Part shown: one piece after another, positions 32,717 to 43,086 of the stretch
Position numbering within the stretch: the stretch's first letter is position 1
Layout of the letters: every line of letters starts with the position of its first letter
Assembly: GCA_026873275.1 (NCBI GenBank)
Contig: JANTUC010000002.1
Coordinates: 1,984,001 to 2,048,000, forward strand
Direction: 5' to 3'
Length of the DNA stretch: 64,000 nt
DNA from: Pseudopithomyces maydicus
Lineage: Eukaryota; Ascomycota; Dothideomycetes; Pleosporales; Didymosphaeriaceae
Notes under the pieces: model-generated
What the model was told of the DNA's origin: nothing
Database searches by the model: none
Seen by the model: the letters and a program-made list of their open reading frames with translations, nothing else
Made by a program: the position numbers and the translations under genes

Positions 32717-34072
32717 CTACGAAATGATGCTCTCAAAGGGAGTTTCGTACGGGGCCTCAGCTTGGGGGGTGATACGGGCCAGATGTCTCCGAGCTCCATC
32801 GTCCCAATCCAATAGTGCCGAGTGTGCAGTTACTCTGTTGTCCCACACTACAACCGTTCCTGGTGCCCACTTCACCCGAGCCTGAAAATCCTGACCCTTT
32901 GCAAGATGATCATACAAGAAGTTGAGTAGGTAGTCACTTTCTTCCTTTTTGTATCCGACAATACGACGAGAGAATTGGGGGTTGACAAAAAGTGCCTTCT
33001 CCCCGGTCGCGGGATGGGTGCGGACCAAAGGATGAATAGATGTGACAGGCGCACGTCGGACAATTCCTCCGCGGTTCCTGCTGTTGTCCGCCTGCTCTAC
33101 AGCTGCTTGCGAATTAGCTTTGGCTTGTTTCACAAAGTGTTTGTCTCTGGTGCATCACCTACCGGAATGAACAACCTTTAAGCCATGAAGCCTCTTTTGA
33201 AATTCAGGTGACAGCCTTCGGTACGCCAATGCCTGGTTAGCGAAAAGCGTGTCACCCCCAGCGGAAGGTCCATCCAATAGGTAAAGGAATGTTGTTCCTG
33301 GTGGTTGCTTTTCATACGTAACGTCCGAGTGCCATGTTACTGAATTGGTGCGCTCTTCGAAGAAATCACGAGAAGTGGTGTCATCTGCCCCTCGATGAAC
33401 TAAATGCACTTCTGGGTGACCCTCCGGACCACCAGAGGTTGGGTGAATATGGTGTCTCCCAAAATATCCACCAATCTTGAGGGCATCGCCAATGGGCAGA
33501 TCTGCAAAGTCCTGTTCACGGAATGCTTTCTTGTAGTAAGAACATGTTTCAATCAACGAAGGCATATTTTCACCTACCGACGACCTTCCTTTGCGCAACA
33601 AATAAGGCCAACTCGTCCCTTCCAGCGTCCGTGAGCTGGCTCAATTGCACGCCATGGATCTCAGCACCGATATTTGCCGTAAGATCAACGACCTTTGCAT
33701 CCTTCAAAAGATTGGGAAACCTAGGATCGGCGTCCTTTCCGTGCTCGTAATGATCAAATGGCTCTAGAGGCGGGTATCTTTCCACATGATCAATCAAGGG
33801 TTCGTCAAGTCAAGTCATGGTCTTTTCACATACGTTTTATCATTCCAGGTAGGTAAATAGTTGGGATACTTGGCGGGGGGTTGTTTCTCTGTCCCCTTCA
33901 GCTCTGCATCTGCCTTGAAATTTGTTGGACCGCTTTGGAAAGCCTCCTTTCACAACTTAGCAAACTCTAGCGGATGAGTGAGTGACTGTGGCCATACCTT
34001 GTATTGGCCAGTACCGGACTTGCTGTAATTTAAAGCCTGCTGAAGCGGTACTTCAACAAGAGCGGGGGCCAT
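32717..34072 (-). CDS. TauD-type Fe(II)/2-oxoglutarate dioxygenase (probable sulfonate dioxygenase)
   Basis: Oxidises a sulfonate such as taurine, releasing sulfite for sulfur nutrition; relatives include bacterial TauD and yeast Jlp1. Five exons (34072-33998, 33946-33834, 33777-33578, 33525-33163, 33123-32717) give 385 aa. Motifs: YPPLEPFDHYEHGKDADPRFP, DLTANIGAEIHGVQL, the Fe-binding HxD in SVTWHSDVTYE, PPGTTFLYLLDGPSAGGDT, NPQFSRRIVGYKKEES, and the distal His plus 2-oxoglutarate Arg in RVTAHSALLDWDDGARRHLARI. Intron 33124-33162 is only 39 nt. A TATA box lies 50 bases upstream. The gene diverges from a Dal5/Soa1-family transporter, which supports a sulfonate uptake and cleavage pair. Confidence 0.92.
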
Positions 34073-34121
34073 GATGATGATTATGACCTTTAAGAGATTC
34101 CTATCGACTGGCGGTGGGTTG

Positions 34122-34128
34122 TTTTATA
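34122..34128 (-). promoter_or_regulatory. TATA box of the TauD-type dioxygenase gene
   Basis: TATAAAA on the minus strand, about 50 bases upstream of the ATG at 34072. Confidence 0.65.
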
Positions 34129-34928
34129 TCTATATGTAAACACGGGGACTACGCGACAAGAGACACATGCGTCTTTTTGACCAGGAAATGACGGCCCTAT
34201 AAATAATAGCTAGTTTGGCTACCCCTCTCTGTGATACGGTGATCTGGACTCGATTTGCACGCAAGTTTGAGAGCTGCATCAACGATTCAGCCAAGCGCAG
34301 CCGAGCACATCACAGAGGAGAAGAGCGACCTCGCAGAACGTTAGAAGGTCGCTTGAGACATATCGGCCCGCGGAGGGTGATGGTAGCACCGGTTCAATCA
34401 GACAAGAGGTGAATTGCATCAGGCGCGCGTGGATTGTATCATCCGCTGTGGCAATCTCGAGAGTGCCGCGCGACAATGCCGCCCGCGGGGCTAACCCATG
34501 GCAGAAGTGCCCACTACCAGTAAAGGAGACGCTGGCAATATAGTCTATTGCTTATCTCCCCACTCACGGTGCGTGGGCGCCGGCACTGAATTCGCTGTAG
34601 TATGTCGTTAGGCCCAGGGCCAATCACGCAATCGGCCTGCAACAACAAATCAACCTGAGGCATCACGCTACCAAACCACACTGCCTGATTCCTCATCAAC
34701 CTTGTGGTTTGCGTGCTTCACCGGTGTCACAGAATTCCCAGGAGATCAGACACAGTGCCATGGACCCGCACGATCGGGCTGTTTTCGGGTCATGTCACAG
34801 GCGGCTCTTCTGCAAAATCAGGGCTCATCGTATCGTATCTAGGGGGCTATGCACAAAAAGCCCGGTAGGTGGGCTTTGGAACCGATAGACTTTTCATTGG
34901 CCCATGCATCGCTTGTAGAATGCGGACA

Positions 34929-34936
34929 TATATAAG
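34929..34936 (+). promoter_or_regulatory. TATA box of the Dal5/Soa1-family transporter gene
   Basis: TATATAAG, about 60 bases upstream of the ATG at 34995. The spacing fits transcription start followed by a short leader and supports this start codon. Confidence 0.65.
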
Positions 34937-34994
34937 TGTACGGATGCATTGAAGGGCATGACAACCCACTAGAATTGACAGTATCCGGAGCAGA

Positions 34995-36985
34995 ATGGCC
35001 AAATCGCAGCCAACCCTGGCGCCACCCACTGCAGTGGTATTCGATATTGCGAAGTCGGATGTGGATAGCGGTGCCAGCGCCAGTGGATCAGAACCTCACA
35101 CCACGAGCGCCACGTTCAGCAGCACTGGGCTCAAGGCAAGATACTACAGACCGATTGACAGCTACGAAGGCCTCCATCGCTATGATCCCGATTTCGTGTG
35201 GAAACCCGAGGAGGAGCGGAAAGTGGTCCGAAAAATTGATAAGAAGATCTGTACTTGGGTTTGTTTGATGTTTTTCGCGCTGCAGTTGGATCGAGGCAAC
35301 ATCAGTCAAGCACTGTCCGACAATCTACTTTCTGACCTTGGTATGAATACCAACGACTATAACTACGGTCAAACGATATTTCTGGGATCTTTTTTGGCTG
35401 CCGAGCTACCTTCTCAGCTTATCAGTAAGAAACTTGGTCCAGACAATTGGATACCAATCCAGATGTGAGACGACTTGCGATGAAAACAATCTCCCGGCTC
35501 ACAATTTGATAGGGTCTCCTGGAGCTTGGTCGCTAGTATGCAGGCGTTCTTGAGCGGCCGAAAGTCTTTTTTCGCATGCCGGGCCCTTTTAGGACTTATT
35601 GAAGGAGGGTTCATCCCCGACAACATCCTCTACTTGAGTTACTTTTACACAGGTTTTGAGCTACCAGCACGGTTGAGCTGGTTCTGGGTTTCGTATCAGT
35701 CCACTCAGATAGTGTCGGCGTTCCTCGCTTTCGGTATTTTGAGAATGCGTGGATACAACGGCATGGCAGGTTGGGTAAGTCGGCCACCTTGCCGCTTATC
35801 TATATACAATGCTAAAGATGCATTTAGCGCTGGCTATTCGCCCTCGAGGGGATGTTGACCGGTATCATTGGAATCGTGTCTTATTTTTACCTCCCTCCAT
35901 CTCCCTGTCAAACGGCATCTAAGTTCCGGGGAAAGAACGGGTGGTTTAATGAGAGGGAAGAAAAGATCAGTAGGTGGTTCAGGGACTCTCGCAAGCATTT
36001 GCTAACTTTACATAGTGGTCAATAGAATCCTCATGGACGATCCATCAAAAGGCGACATGCACAACCGACAAGCTCTGTCTCCAAGAATGCTGTGGGACTG
36101 CGTTTCTGACTGTACGTGTCTGCCAGGGCAAGATCTTCCATGGCGTTGCACAAACCTGTCATCTTGGGCTATGCTGACTTGATACTCGCCTATGTAGATC
36201 ACATGTGGCCCATTTATCTAATTGGCCTTACTTGGCTGATACCGACACAGCCAATGACTTCTTACCTTACGCTTAATCTTAGGTCACTTGGCTTCAACAC
36301 TTTCGAGACGAATCTACTTACCATCCCTGCTTACGTCCTTTTCATCATTCAGCTTCTTTTCTGGACGTGGCTCTCCGAAAGAATCAACCAACGCTTTCTT
36401 ATCGGGCTTTGTTCCCAGATCTGGGTTCTGCCTCTTCTCATTGCGCTAGAAGTTCTCCCCAAAGCTGCGTCGCCATGGGCACGATGGGTATGGCTTCATT
36501 TCCCAACAACATGACAAAAACATGCCAGCTGACTTTCCATCTCTGTCGGTAGGCCATTTCGACTCTCATGGTGGGGCATCCCTATGTTCATGCCATTCTT
36601 GTAGCCATCACCAGCCGCAATGCCGGCACGGTAAGGACTCGCACGGTAGCATCCGCCTTGTACAACATGTGCGTGCAAGCGGGCAGCATGATTGGCCAGA
36701 ACGTGTACCGTGACAACGACAAACCGCTGTACAGAACGGGAAACAAGGCCTTGATTGGGGTGGTGGCATTTAATCTGGTCGTGTTTGTGGGAGCGAAGCT
36801 ATATTATGTTTGGGTCAACAAGAAGAGGGACAGGGTATGGAGTGCTATGACTACAACAGAGAAGGAGACTTATCTGGAAACCACAAATGCCAAAGGCAAC
36901 AAGAGGTACGTCACTGCTGTCTCTGGAAGAATGACCGACTGTAAACTCATCGATGTGCAGACTTGATTTCCGCTTTGCCCACTGA
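34995..36985 (+). CDS. MFS transporter, allantoate permease (Dal5/Soa1) family
   Basis: Plasma-membrane anion:cation symporter of the major facilitator superfamily. Seven exons (34995-35464, 35513-35774, 35828-35969, 36016-36111, 36198-36487, 36553-36905, 36961-36985) give 545 aa with about 12 membrane segments. Family-typical parts: VWKPEEERKVVRKIDKKI before TM1, LQLDRGNISQALSDNLLSDL, NYGQTIFLGSFLAAELPSQL, CRALLGLIEGGFIPDNILYL, LFALEGMLTGIIG, WPIYLIGLTWLIPTQPMTSYL, TRTVASALYNMCVQAGSMIG, NVYRDNDKPLYRTGNKAL. The family carries allantoate, nicotinate and other organic anions; yeast Soa1 carries sulfonates and sulfite. The divergent TauD neighbour points to a sulfonate. The last exon encodes only the final residues LDFRFAH. 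Confidence 0.93.
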
Positions 36986-37270
36986 AGCACCTTTGGCGGT
37001 AGCTGGGCGTCGGTTGGCTTCCAAATGGTCAGGATGCCGCGGAGAGAGATTTGCTCAGACGCGGAGGTTGGGCCCGTGACGGTAGACTAGACTGATGCAC
37101 CTGGGCAGTTGGGGTGGATCGCACTTGCTCGGCTCGGCTAGATGAGCACAGACCAATCTGGATTGGTTTTTAATTCGGACGCTCCCCGACCTTCTGTTAC
37201 TCAATCTCATCGCCACTCATGCTTGTTCTCGGCGCGTTGACCTCGCCCTCACCTGGGCATTGCGCTCAGC

Positions 37271-38276
37271 ATGGCCCGTCGGGCGAGGCTGTACTTGGTT
37301 CGCCACGGCGAGACGGTCGACAACGTCGCTCAGGTATAGTATGTGAAGCTCTGCAGTGCTTGTCTCCATATCCAAGCTAATCACTCTGCGCAGTGCTGGT
37401 AGCAGGGATTCGGCGCTCACCAACCACGGCCATCATCAAGCCACCCTCCTCGGCGCCCATTTTTCTAGCCTTGGGCTGACCTTCACCCACTTTTATTCTT
37501 CGCATCTACAACGCGCTGCGAAGACGGCTGTCCTGATCCGAGACGCCCAGGCTATGCGCATGACAGCATCATCGGCGCCAGAAACACCTGCTGTCATTCA
37601 GCTGCCAGTTCTGATGGAGCAAGACTTCGGCTATCTTGAAGGCAAAAAGTTCTACGAACGTGCAGCCGACGGCAAGCATTCGGCTAGCCCGCATCACCAG
37701 CCACGCACGGCCTCGGGAGGATTCGTACCTGTTGAGTCGAAAGACTCTCTCGCCCAGCGCGCTGACACCTTCTTGGACGAGCATCTTCTGCCACTGTTGG
37801 ACAGCACCGCAGACTCGGTAGAACCTGTCATTGCTATAGTGTCTCACGGGATCATGCTGTCTTCACTATGGAAGCGCCTCCTGGCTCGCCTACCGGAGCG
37901 AAGCGTAAAGCTGACACCGGAACTGGCATATACTGCCTCCGTTACGCTGGAGCACCTAGGCGGTTGGTCGAACACGGGCTACTTGGAGTTGCGCATGTCT
38001 CACACCGCGTTGGAACTGCCGCATGCATCACGTGCCGCTGCGCCAGGTGTCGTGCCTAAGGTTATAGACGAGCTGCCTCCTGTCAGTATTACCGAAACAG
38101 CGATGGCGTCTAAGATTCGCATGCTCAGCCCGGGCTGGTCCACCGTTATATGTACCATCAACGGGAAGGATCATCTCAAGGGGCTGAAGCGTACTGGTGG
38201 TGGTGTCGGCAGCTCGCGTCACGATGATTCGCAAAAAAGCATCGAAAGCTTTTTCAAGCGAAGAAAAATCGGCTGA
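37271..38276 (+). CDS. Histidine phosphatase (phosphoglycerate mutase-like) with C-terminal PCNA-binding motif
   Basis: Exons 37271-37338 and 37394-38276 give 316 aa. The catalytic RHG motif is in LYLVRHGETVDN (residues about 8-19). The fold continues with SALTNHGHHQA, YSSHLQRAAKTA, the acid/base region EQDFGYLEGKKFYER, and the second catalytic His in IAIVSHGIMLSSLW. An extension of about 90 residues follows, ending QKSIESFFKRRKIG: this matches the PCNA-interacting (PIP) box QxxIxxFF followed by a basic, NLS-like tail. The protein is probably nuclear and tied to replication or repair sites, which is unusual for this superfamily. The substrate is unknown; protein, nucleotide or small-molecule phosphates are all possible. 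Confidence 0.9.
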
Positions 38277-39005
38277 CTCGTGACACGGCACAATTTGCAT
38301 TCAACAGGTACGTCGATGTTGTTCATTTCTTTGCTATTCCCATGCTCTGATGATAAAGCAATTATTCACAGACCTGTTCTGAATTTCAATGTGGACTCAT
38401 ATTGTTCCAACTGCTGTCTGATCTCGCAAATTTCTATTCGACGTTATGTGGCTTTCCTGTCAGACGTTGCTGACGATACTTACAGTTCAATATCCGTACA
38501 TGTATATACAATGGTGGGGGCATGGAATTATTGGCACCTGCTGTTAGATGTATGTGGTGTATGACTGTAATGAAGCGGGTGTAAGTCGTTTACGGCCGTA
38601 TGCTCGTACGGTCGTCAGCTGCGCCTCAGACACGAACGAAACATTTTCTGTCGATGGTAAGCATCACAACATATGAATGGAACGGACAATCTAGCGCGAC
38701 GGTGTACCTATACTGTTCCCGTTGAGTATCTTCTCGATGTAGTCAAGTGCATCCGTTTCCGCCCCAAAGCACGTTCAAAATTGCGTAAAGTGTAATCGTG
38801 AACGAGCAGCCTTGACCGCGCAGTCACTGAACCAAATTACGAAATTGGTTATGCCATCGTGATGGTATAAAAACAGCACTGGGACAATGTAAATGTGAAG
38901 ACACCTCAGTAGTGATTCTGTTTGTTAACGCCTAACGCTACACACACGCACACACATATATATATACATATTCTCTTTTTTTTCGCACCGTCGTCGCTTG
39001 ACACA
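38277..39005. promoter_or_regulatory. Intergenic and promoter of the secreted-protein gene
   Basis: 729 bases. A TATA box (TATAAAAA, 38866-38873) lies 133 bases before the next ATG. A CA/TA-rich simple sequence (about 38939-38972) and a T8 run follow. The rest has no recognised content. Confidence 0.55.
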
Positions 39006-39853
39006 ATGATCAAATCTGCAATCGTTCTGGGGGCTGTACTGCCGCTTACTACAACAGCCAGACCCTTGGTCGAACGGCTCGACGAAAGCCAAGCTGTTTT
39101 CAATACCCCGGTTCTGAAGCATTTCCTGCATCTCGAGGCCTTCACCTCTTGGCCAACGAACGTGTCTGCCATTGATGGTATCAGAGGGAGCTATCCAAAC
39201 GTTGGAGGTAACACAGCCTTTCCTGGACCTGTCACCCACGATTTCTCCTTAGGTGTCGAGTTAAACATTAGAAGTCTTTTCCTACTATTGTTGACATATA
39301 CGCACCATGGAGCGGCTAGAGCTTTTTGGCTGACATGAAATACAGGAAACCTGACGGGCGGCATCGTCGGAGACATTGTTAATCTCGGTGCTGCCAACGA
39401 GTGGTTCCCAGTCTTATTGAATGGGACTGCGAGTGTACGCTGCCACCTAAACTACATGTCCTTCCTACATTGAGAAGTTTGGGCTAACTCCCAATTCAGT
39501 TCTACAGCAACCAATGGACTATCAACGCCACCGTTCCCTCTCCTGTGGTCCCCACCCCTCCTGCCGGATATTCCAACAAGGACACGCCCTCCCCGTCTGA
39601 ATACGCCACCATCCTACTAGCCGCCACCGCGCACCTCACTTATGCCAACGAATTTGTGCATGGCTTTGGTTCCGTCACGTTTTCTAGCAGCCACCCGGCC
39701 TTTCTAGACCTCAACGTCCGAAGCTTCTACGCAGAGATCGAGGCAGGATTCGCCACAGGGGCGTCCACGATCGATGTATTTGAAATCAAGACGGGCGGGA
39801 AGATAGATGGTACGCCAATAAAGGCGCTCCTGCCACCAGGCGCCGAAGCATAA
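39006..39853 (+). CDS. Secreted protein of unknown function
   Basis: Exons 39006-39252, 39346-39434 and 39500-39853 give 229 aa. Residues 1-18 look like a signal peptide (MIKSAIVLGAVLPLTTTA). The mature part has NxS/T sites (NVS, NLT, NGT, NAT) and a Pro-rich spacer (PSPVVPTPPAGYSNKDTPSP). No cysteine, membrane anchor or known domain is visible. TATA-driven promoter. Extracellular location is inferred; no family was recognised. Confidence 0.65.
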
Positions 39854-40422
39854 TCGTATGACCGTGGAGCAAGCTCATGCTGTGTACGTGTATACTATAG
39901 TGGTCGTAAGGCTGAGGAGACTGAGGGGACAATGCGCAGGTGTATACATAGACGTGAGCTGTCTTGAGATTATATGAATGTACTGAAGCAGATACCTGAG
40001 AACAAGATTGATTGTATGATATAGTCATTCATTTGTGCAACAAGTTGGACTTGAAACTTGTGCAAAATCGCGCAGCAACTGTGATGTCCTTTTAAACAAC
40101 GAACATCAGCTCATGAACTTTCCTCTTGTCCTTTCGTAGGGCGTGACTTCTCTGCTGCCCTGCGTCTGCTCTAGTGTACAATCAAACGGTATGTGCACTA
40201 GGGCCAATAGCGCCAGGTTTGGGTGTAGCGGTCACGCTATTCTGATACCCAGATAAAGTATAGTGTACTAATTTATACACCAAACCACTTGAGATGAGGT
40301 GCGTAGCACCTTCCTATATGGGTGCCTAATTCTCTACCTAGGTACAGTGCTGGTCACCCTCTCCGCCCAACTTCCTCCCATCTCGTCTCACACAACAGCC
40401 AGCATTCTCCACATCCACAACA
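39854..40422. other. Intergenic, promoter of the isomerase gene
   Basis: 569 bases, AT-rich. A CCAAT box (GGCCAATAG, about 40202-40210) lies some 215 bases before the next start. Nothing else was recognised. Confidence 0.5.
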
Positions 40423-41136
40423 ATGTCCTCATCTACCCATACGTCAAAGACGAATTACCACCTCTACACCTTCTACGCTTCTTCGTGTGCTGCTCGACTC
40501 CGCATAGCCTTCAACCTCAAAGATATCGAATATGTCCCCCACTACGTGGACATGAACACCGACGATCATGAGTCGGAAGCTTACCGTGCCATCAACCCCA
40601 GCGCAGCGATTCCCACCTTGCGCATCGAAACCGAAGGACACGATACCTTTACAGTTACCCAAAGCGTTGCCATTTTAGAATTCCTGGAAGAGATTCACCC
40701 TGCACGCACGCCCCTACTTCCACCACTGTCTGACCCCAAAGCACGGGCACGGGTAAGGGAGCTAATGTACATCGTCACATCCGACATCTTCCCACCCACC
40801 AACTCGCGAGTCGCGCAGAGCGTCAAGGCTGTTCGTGGCGAGCGAGAGGACGCCCTCGCCTTTGTTCGCACCATCATGAATCGGGGATTCGCGGCCTACG
40901 AGACCTATCTCTCTACTTACTTCCCCAGTGGAAAATACTCCGCCGGCGATGCCGTCACGCTTGCGGACGTGTGCCTGATTCCGCAGGTGGAACAGGCTCG
41001 CTTTTACGGAATCGATTTTGCGCAGTTCCCACTGTTGAGTGGTGTTATTGACAGGTTGGAGGAGTTGGAAGCATTCAAGAAGGCAGGATGGAGGACGCAA
41101 GGCGATACGCCTGAGAAGGACAGGTTGGCTTTGTGA
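40423..41136 (+). CDS. maiA: Maleylacetoacetate isomerase (zeta-class glutathione transferase)
   Basis: Intronless, 237 aa. It isomerises maleylacetoacetate to fumarylacetoacetate in phenylalanine/tyrosine breakdown using glutathione. The zeta-class SSC active-site motif is in YASSCAARLRIAFNLK (residues about 18-33), followed by NPSAAIPTLRIE and QSVAILEFLEEIHP of the thioredoxin-fold half. The helical C-terminal half has YSAGDAVTLADVCLIPQ, the usual GST folding motif. No other tyrosine-degradation genes lie nearby, so it is not clustered here. A maleylpyruvate isomerase is an alternative specificity. Confidence 0.9.
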   Translation: MSSSTHTSKTNYHLYTFYASSCAARLRIAFNLKDIEYVPHYVDMNTDDHESEAYRAINPSAAIPTLRIETEGHDTFTVTQSVAILEFLEEIHPARTPLLPPLSDPKARARVRELMYIVTSDIFPPTNSRVAQSVKAVRGEREDALAFVRTIMNRGFAAYETYLSTYFPSGKYSAGDAVTLADVCLIPQVEQARFYGIDFAQFPLLSGVIDRLEELEAFKKAGWRTQGDTPEKDRLAL

Positions 41137-41710
41137 AAGATGAGTGTTTATATAATCTTTCTATCTAGGATTTGGCTGTCCGAGGGCGCACTCAATCTCT
41201 TGCGAGTTCTTGGAGGACCGGAAGGCATGTTATATATAGAGATGATCGAAGCATGCATCCACGAAAGTATCGTTGCAATCAACTGTATTGATTATATAAG
41301 CGAAAAACGATATATCAGTGGCTGACCCATGGCACGTAATGTACTGATAGGCAATGCACACCTGGCTGCAAAACCCATGGTTCGACCACCCTCACCAGTT
41401 CAATTCTCATCAAGGACACGTCACACGATTATCTGGAATCGTATACCACATAGACACTCGAGCAGTTCCTGGGAATCGGAAATCTCAGAATTTGGCCGCA
41501 TCCTGGCAGTGCCTGTTCGAAGCAGCTCATCGACCATGTCTTCAGAAATCGAGACGTGCTCGTCCGCGTCCCTCTGAATCCAACCTTTAGCCTCCTGGGG
41601 CGTGTTCCAGTCCCTCTACGATGGTGATGGCAACAGTCCTGCATAGCACAAGGCATTAGCCTTGGGCCTCAAAAGCAGATGGTCACCTCGCTCTTGTCTC
41701 GTCTCGTCTC
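41137..41710. other. Convergent 3' intergenic region
   Basis: 574 bases with overlapping shadow ORFs only. Nothing recognised. Confidence 0.55.
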
Positions 41711-42625
41711 TCACCCTGCGGCATTCGCGGCGCCCGATGTGCCATGGGCGCCCTCCTTCGCCTGTCCATTGAAGTGAAATATCTTCTTGACCGAGTCTAC
41801 ACCTTTCTGCAAATGCGGGTGGTGGGCCAGGAAAGGCTCACCGTTTTCTGCCCGCACGGCCGCGAGAGCGCTGCGTTTCCTGCCCGCCAGTGGGTCTATC
41901 GGTGCGACCTTTGGAGGCCACTCACCGTTTTCTTTCCAGCCTGCAACTAGCGCCTTGGTCATGTCGGACAGGTTGATGGGGACAGAGGGCGTACGGGATG
42001 ACACGACGATCTTGTTAAAGATGTCGGGATATGCTCTGGGTGTGATGGATTTGCGCACGGCATTCTCGGGGAGGAGCGGGAGAGCGACGGGCACGAGTGA
42101 TTCGTCAGAGGCGCTGGGTTGAGCATGCAGGGTATTGGCAGCGGGGGTGGAGGTCTGGGAATCGACGCTCATGGGCGTGGGCGCGTTGGATGAAGATATC
42201 TCGGCGAGGTGGGAAGATGGCTGAGCTTTTGTAGGACGGGCAGTGGTCCCGTATCTTCTCACACTCGCCACGCCCGTCCAAGCGTCCCGTCGCTCGACAA
42301 ACATGCGCAGCCCCTCGTTCACCTTCATCTCGTCTTCGAGTGCAGCCCTCCGCCTCCTCTTCCGGCGCAGGGCCCTGAGCTCCAAGGCATTCCCGATGCT
42401 GTCCGGGCTGTCGAAACGGTAGGGATCGCCGCCGGCTGCGGCCTCGTCTTCCGTCTCTGAAGGGGACGAATCGCCGTAAAAACGCTCGCGGAACGACGTC
42501 ACACCGCGCACCTCGTCGTCGGATTGCGACCAGGCAGCAGGCACCTCGGGCCAGTCCCAGTCATGGCGCACGCGGCCCTCGAGAAAGCGCCGCGCAGAAC
42601 GTGAAGCCGAGAGATTATTTTCCAT
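41711..42625 (-). CDS. Gag1-like clamp (DUF4050-type) protein
   Basis: Intronless, 304 aa. The N-terminus is acidic and basic in blocks (SQSDDEVRG, ALRRKRRRRAALEDEM). The middle is disordered, Ser/Pro/Thr-rich. A conserved-looking block at about residues 205-255 (ITPRAYPDIFNKIVVSSRTPSV, INLSDMTKALVAGWKENGEWPPK) resembles the fungal Gag1-like clamp domain. The C-terminus is Lys/Ala/Gly-rich. The family is fungal and mostly uncharacterised; no enzymatic motif is visible. Name based on recall of the domain pattern, not on a search. Confidence 0.7.
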   Translation of the reverse strand: MENNLSASRSARRFLEGRVRHDWDWPEVPAAWSQSDDEVRGVTSFRERFYGDSSPSETEDEAAAGGDPYRFDSPDSIGNALELRALRRKRRRRAALEDEMKVNEGLRMFVERRDAWTGVASVRRYGTTARPTKAQPSSHLAEISSSNAPTPMSVDSQTSTPAANTLHAQPSASDESLVPVALPLLPENAVRKSITPRAYPDIFNKIVVSSRTPSVPINLSDMTKALVAGWKENGEWPPKVAPIDPLAGRKRSALAAVRAENGEPFLAHHPHLQKGVDSVKKIFHFNGQAKEGAHGTSGAANAAG

Positions 42626-43086
42626 GGCCGTGTCGAGGCCGCCGCAGCGAGCAAGCCGGTGCGGGTGTCGAAATTCAGGCGCGGGACGAGCGGTAGCGGT
42701 GGTAGCGGTGGTAGCGAGAGCAAAAGTGTGGGGTCTTTGTCTTGTTGCTTGTAAAGTGGAGCTTGTGTGAGCTTGTGCCGTGGTCCAGCGAGCGGTGCGC
42801 TAACATGCAGTGACGTCGGTCTAGAAGCGAGCCGGGAGGGGTTCACACTGGCCCCGGGGCTGTCCACACGGGTAGTCTACTGACAGGTGAATGCCCCCGG
42901 CCCTTGCACAATCACCTGATGGCCGAAACGGGCACCTGGGCACCCGGGACCGGGCATGACATTTTGCATCCGCATAGGGCTATTCGGGTAGCATTAAGGA
43001 TTAGACTAGGCTACGGCAAAGGGGCCATCTACTTCTTCTCGACGTCTTCTCGACGTCTTCTCTACGTCTGCAAACCCACGGCCACC
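42626..43086. other. Intergenic, nothing recognised
   Basis: 461 bases between two minus-strand genes. It must hold the Gag1-clamp promoter and the 3' end of the GH63-like gene. Short pyrimidine repeats (about 43029-43070, cttctcgacgt units) are the only structure. Confidence 0.55.

Larger units (their letters stand above)
34073..34994. promoter_or_regulatory. Divergent promoter, dioxygenase / transporter pair
   Basis: 922 bases with a TATA box for each gene (34122-34128 minus, 34929-34936 plus). A third, plus-strand TATAAATA at 34198-34205 faces inward with no gene behind it. I looked for the fungal sulfur-regulator consensus ATGRYRYCAT and found no exact match. Confidence 0.6.
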
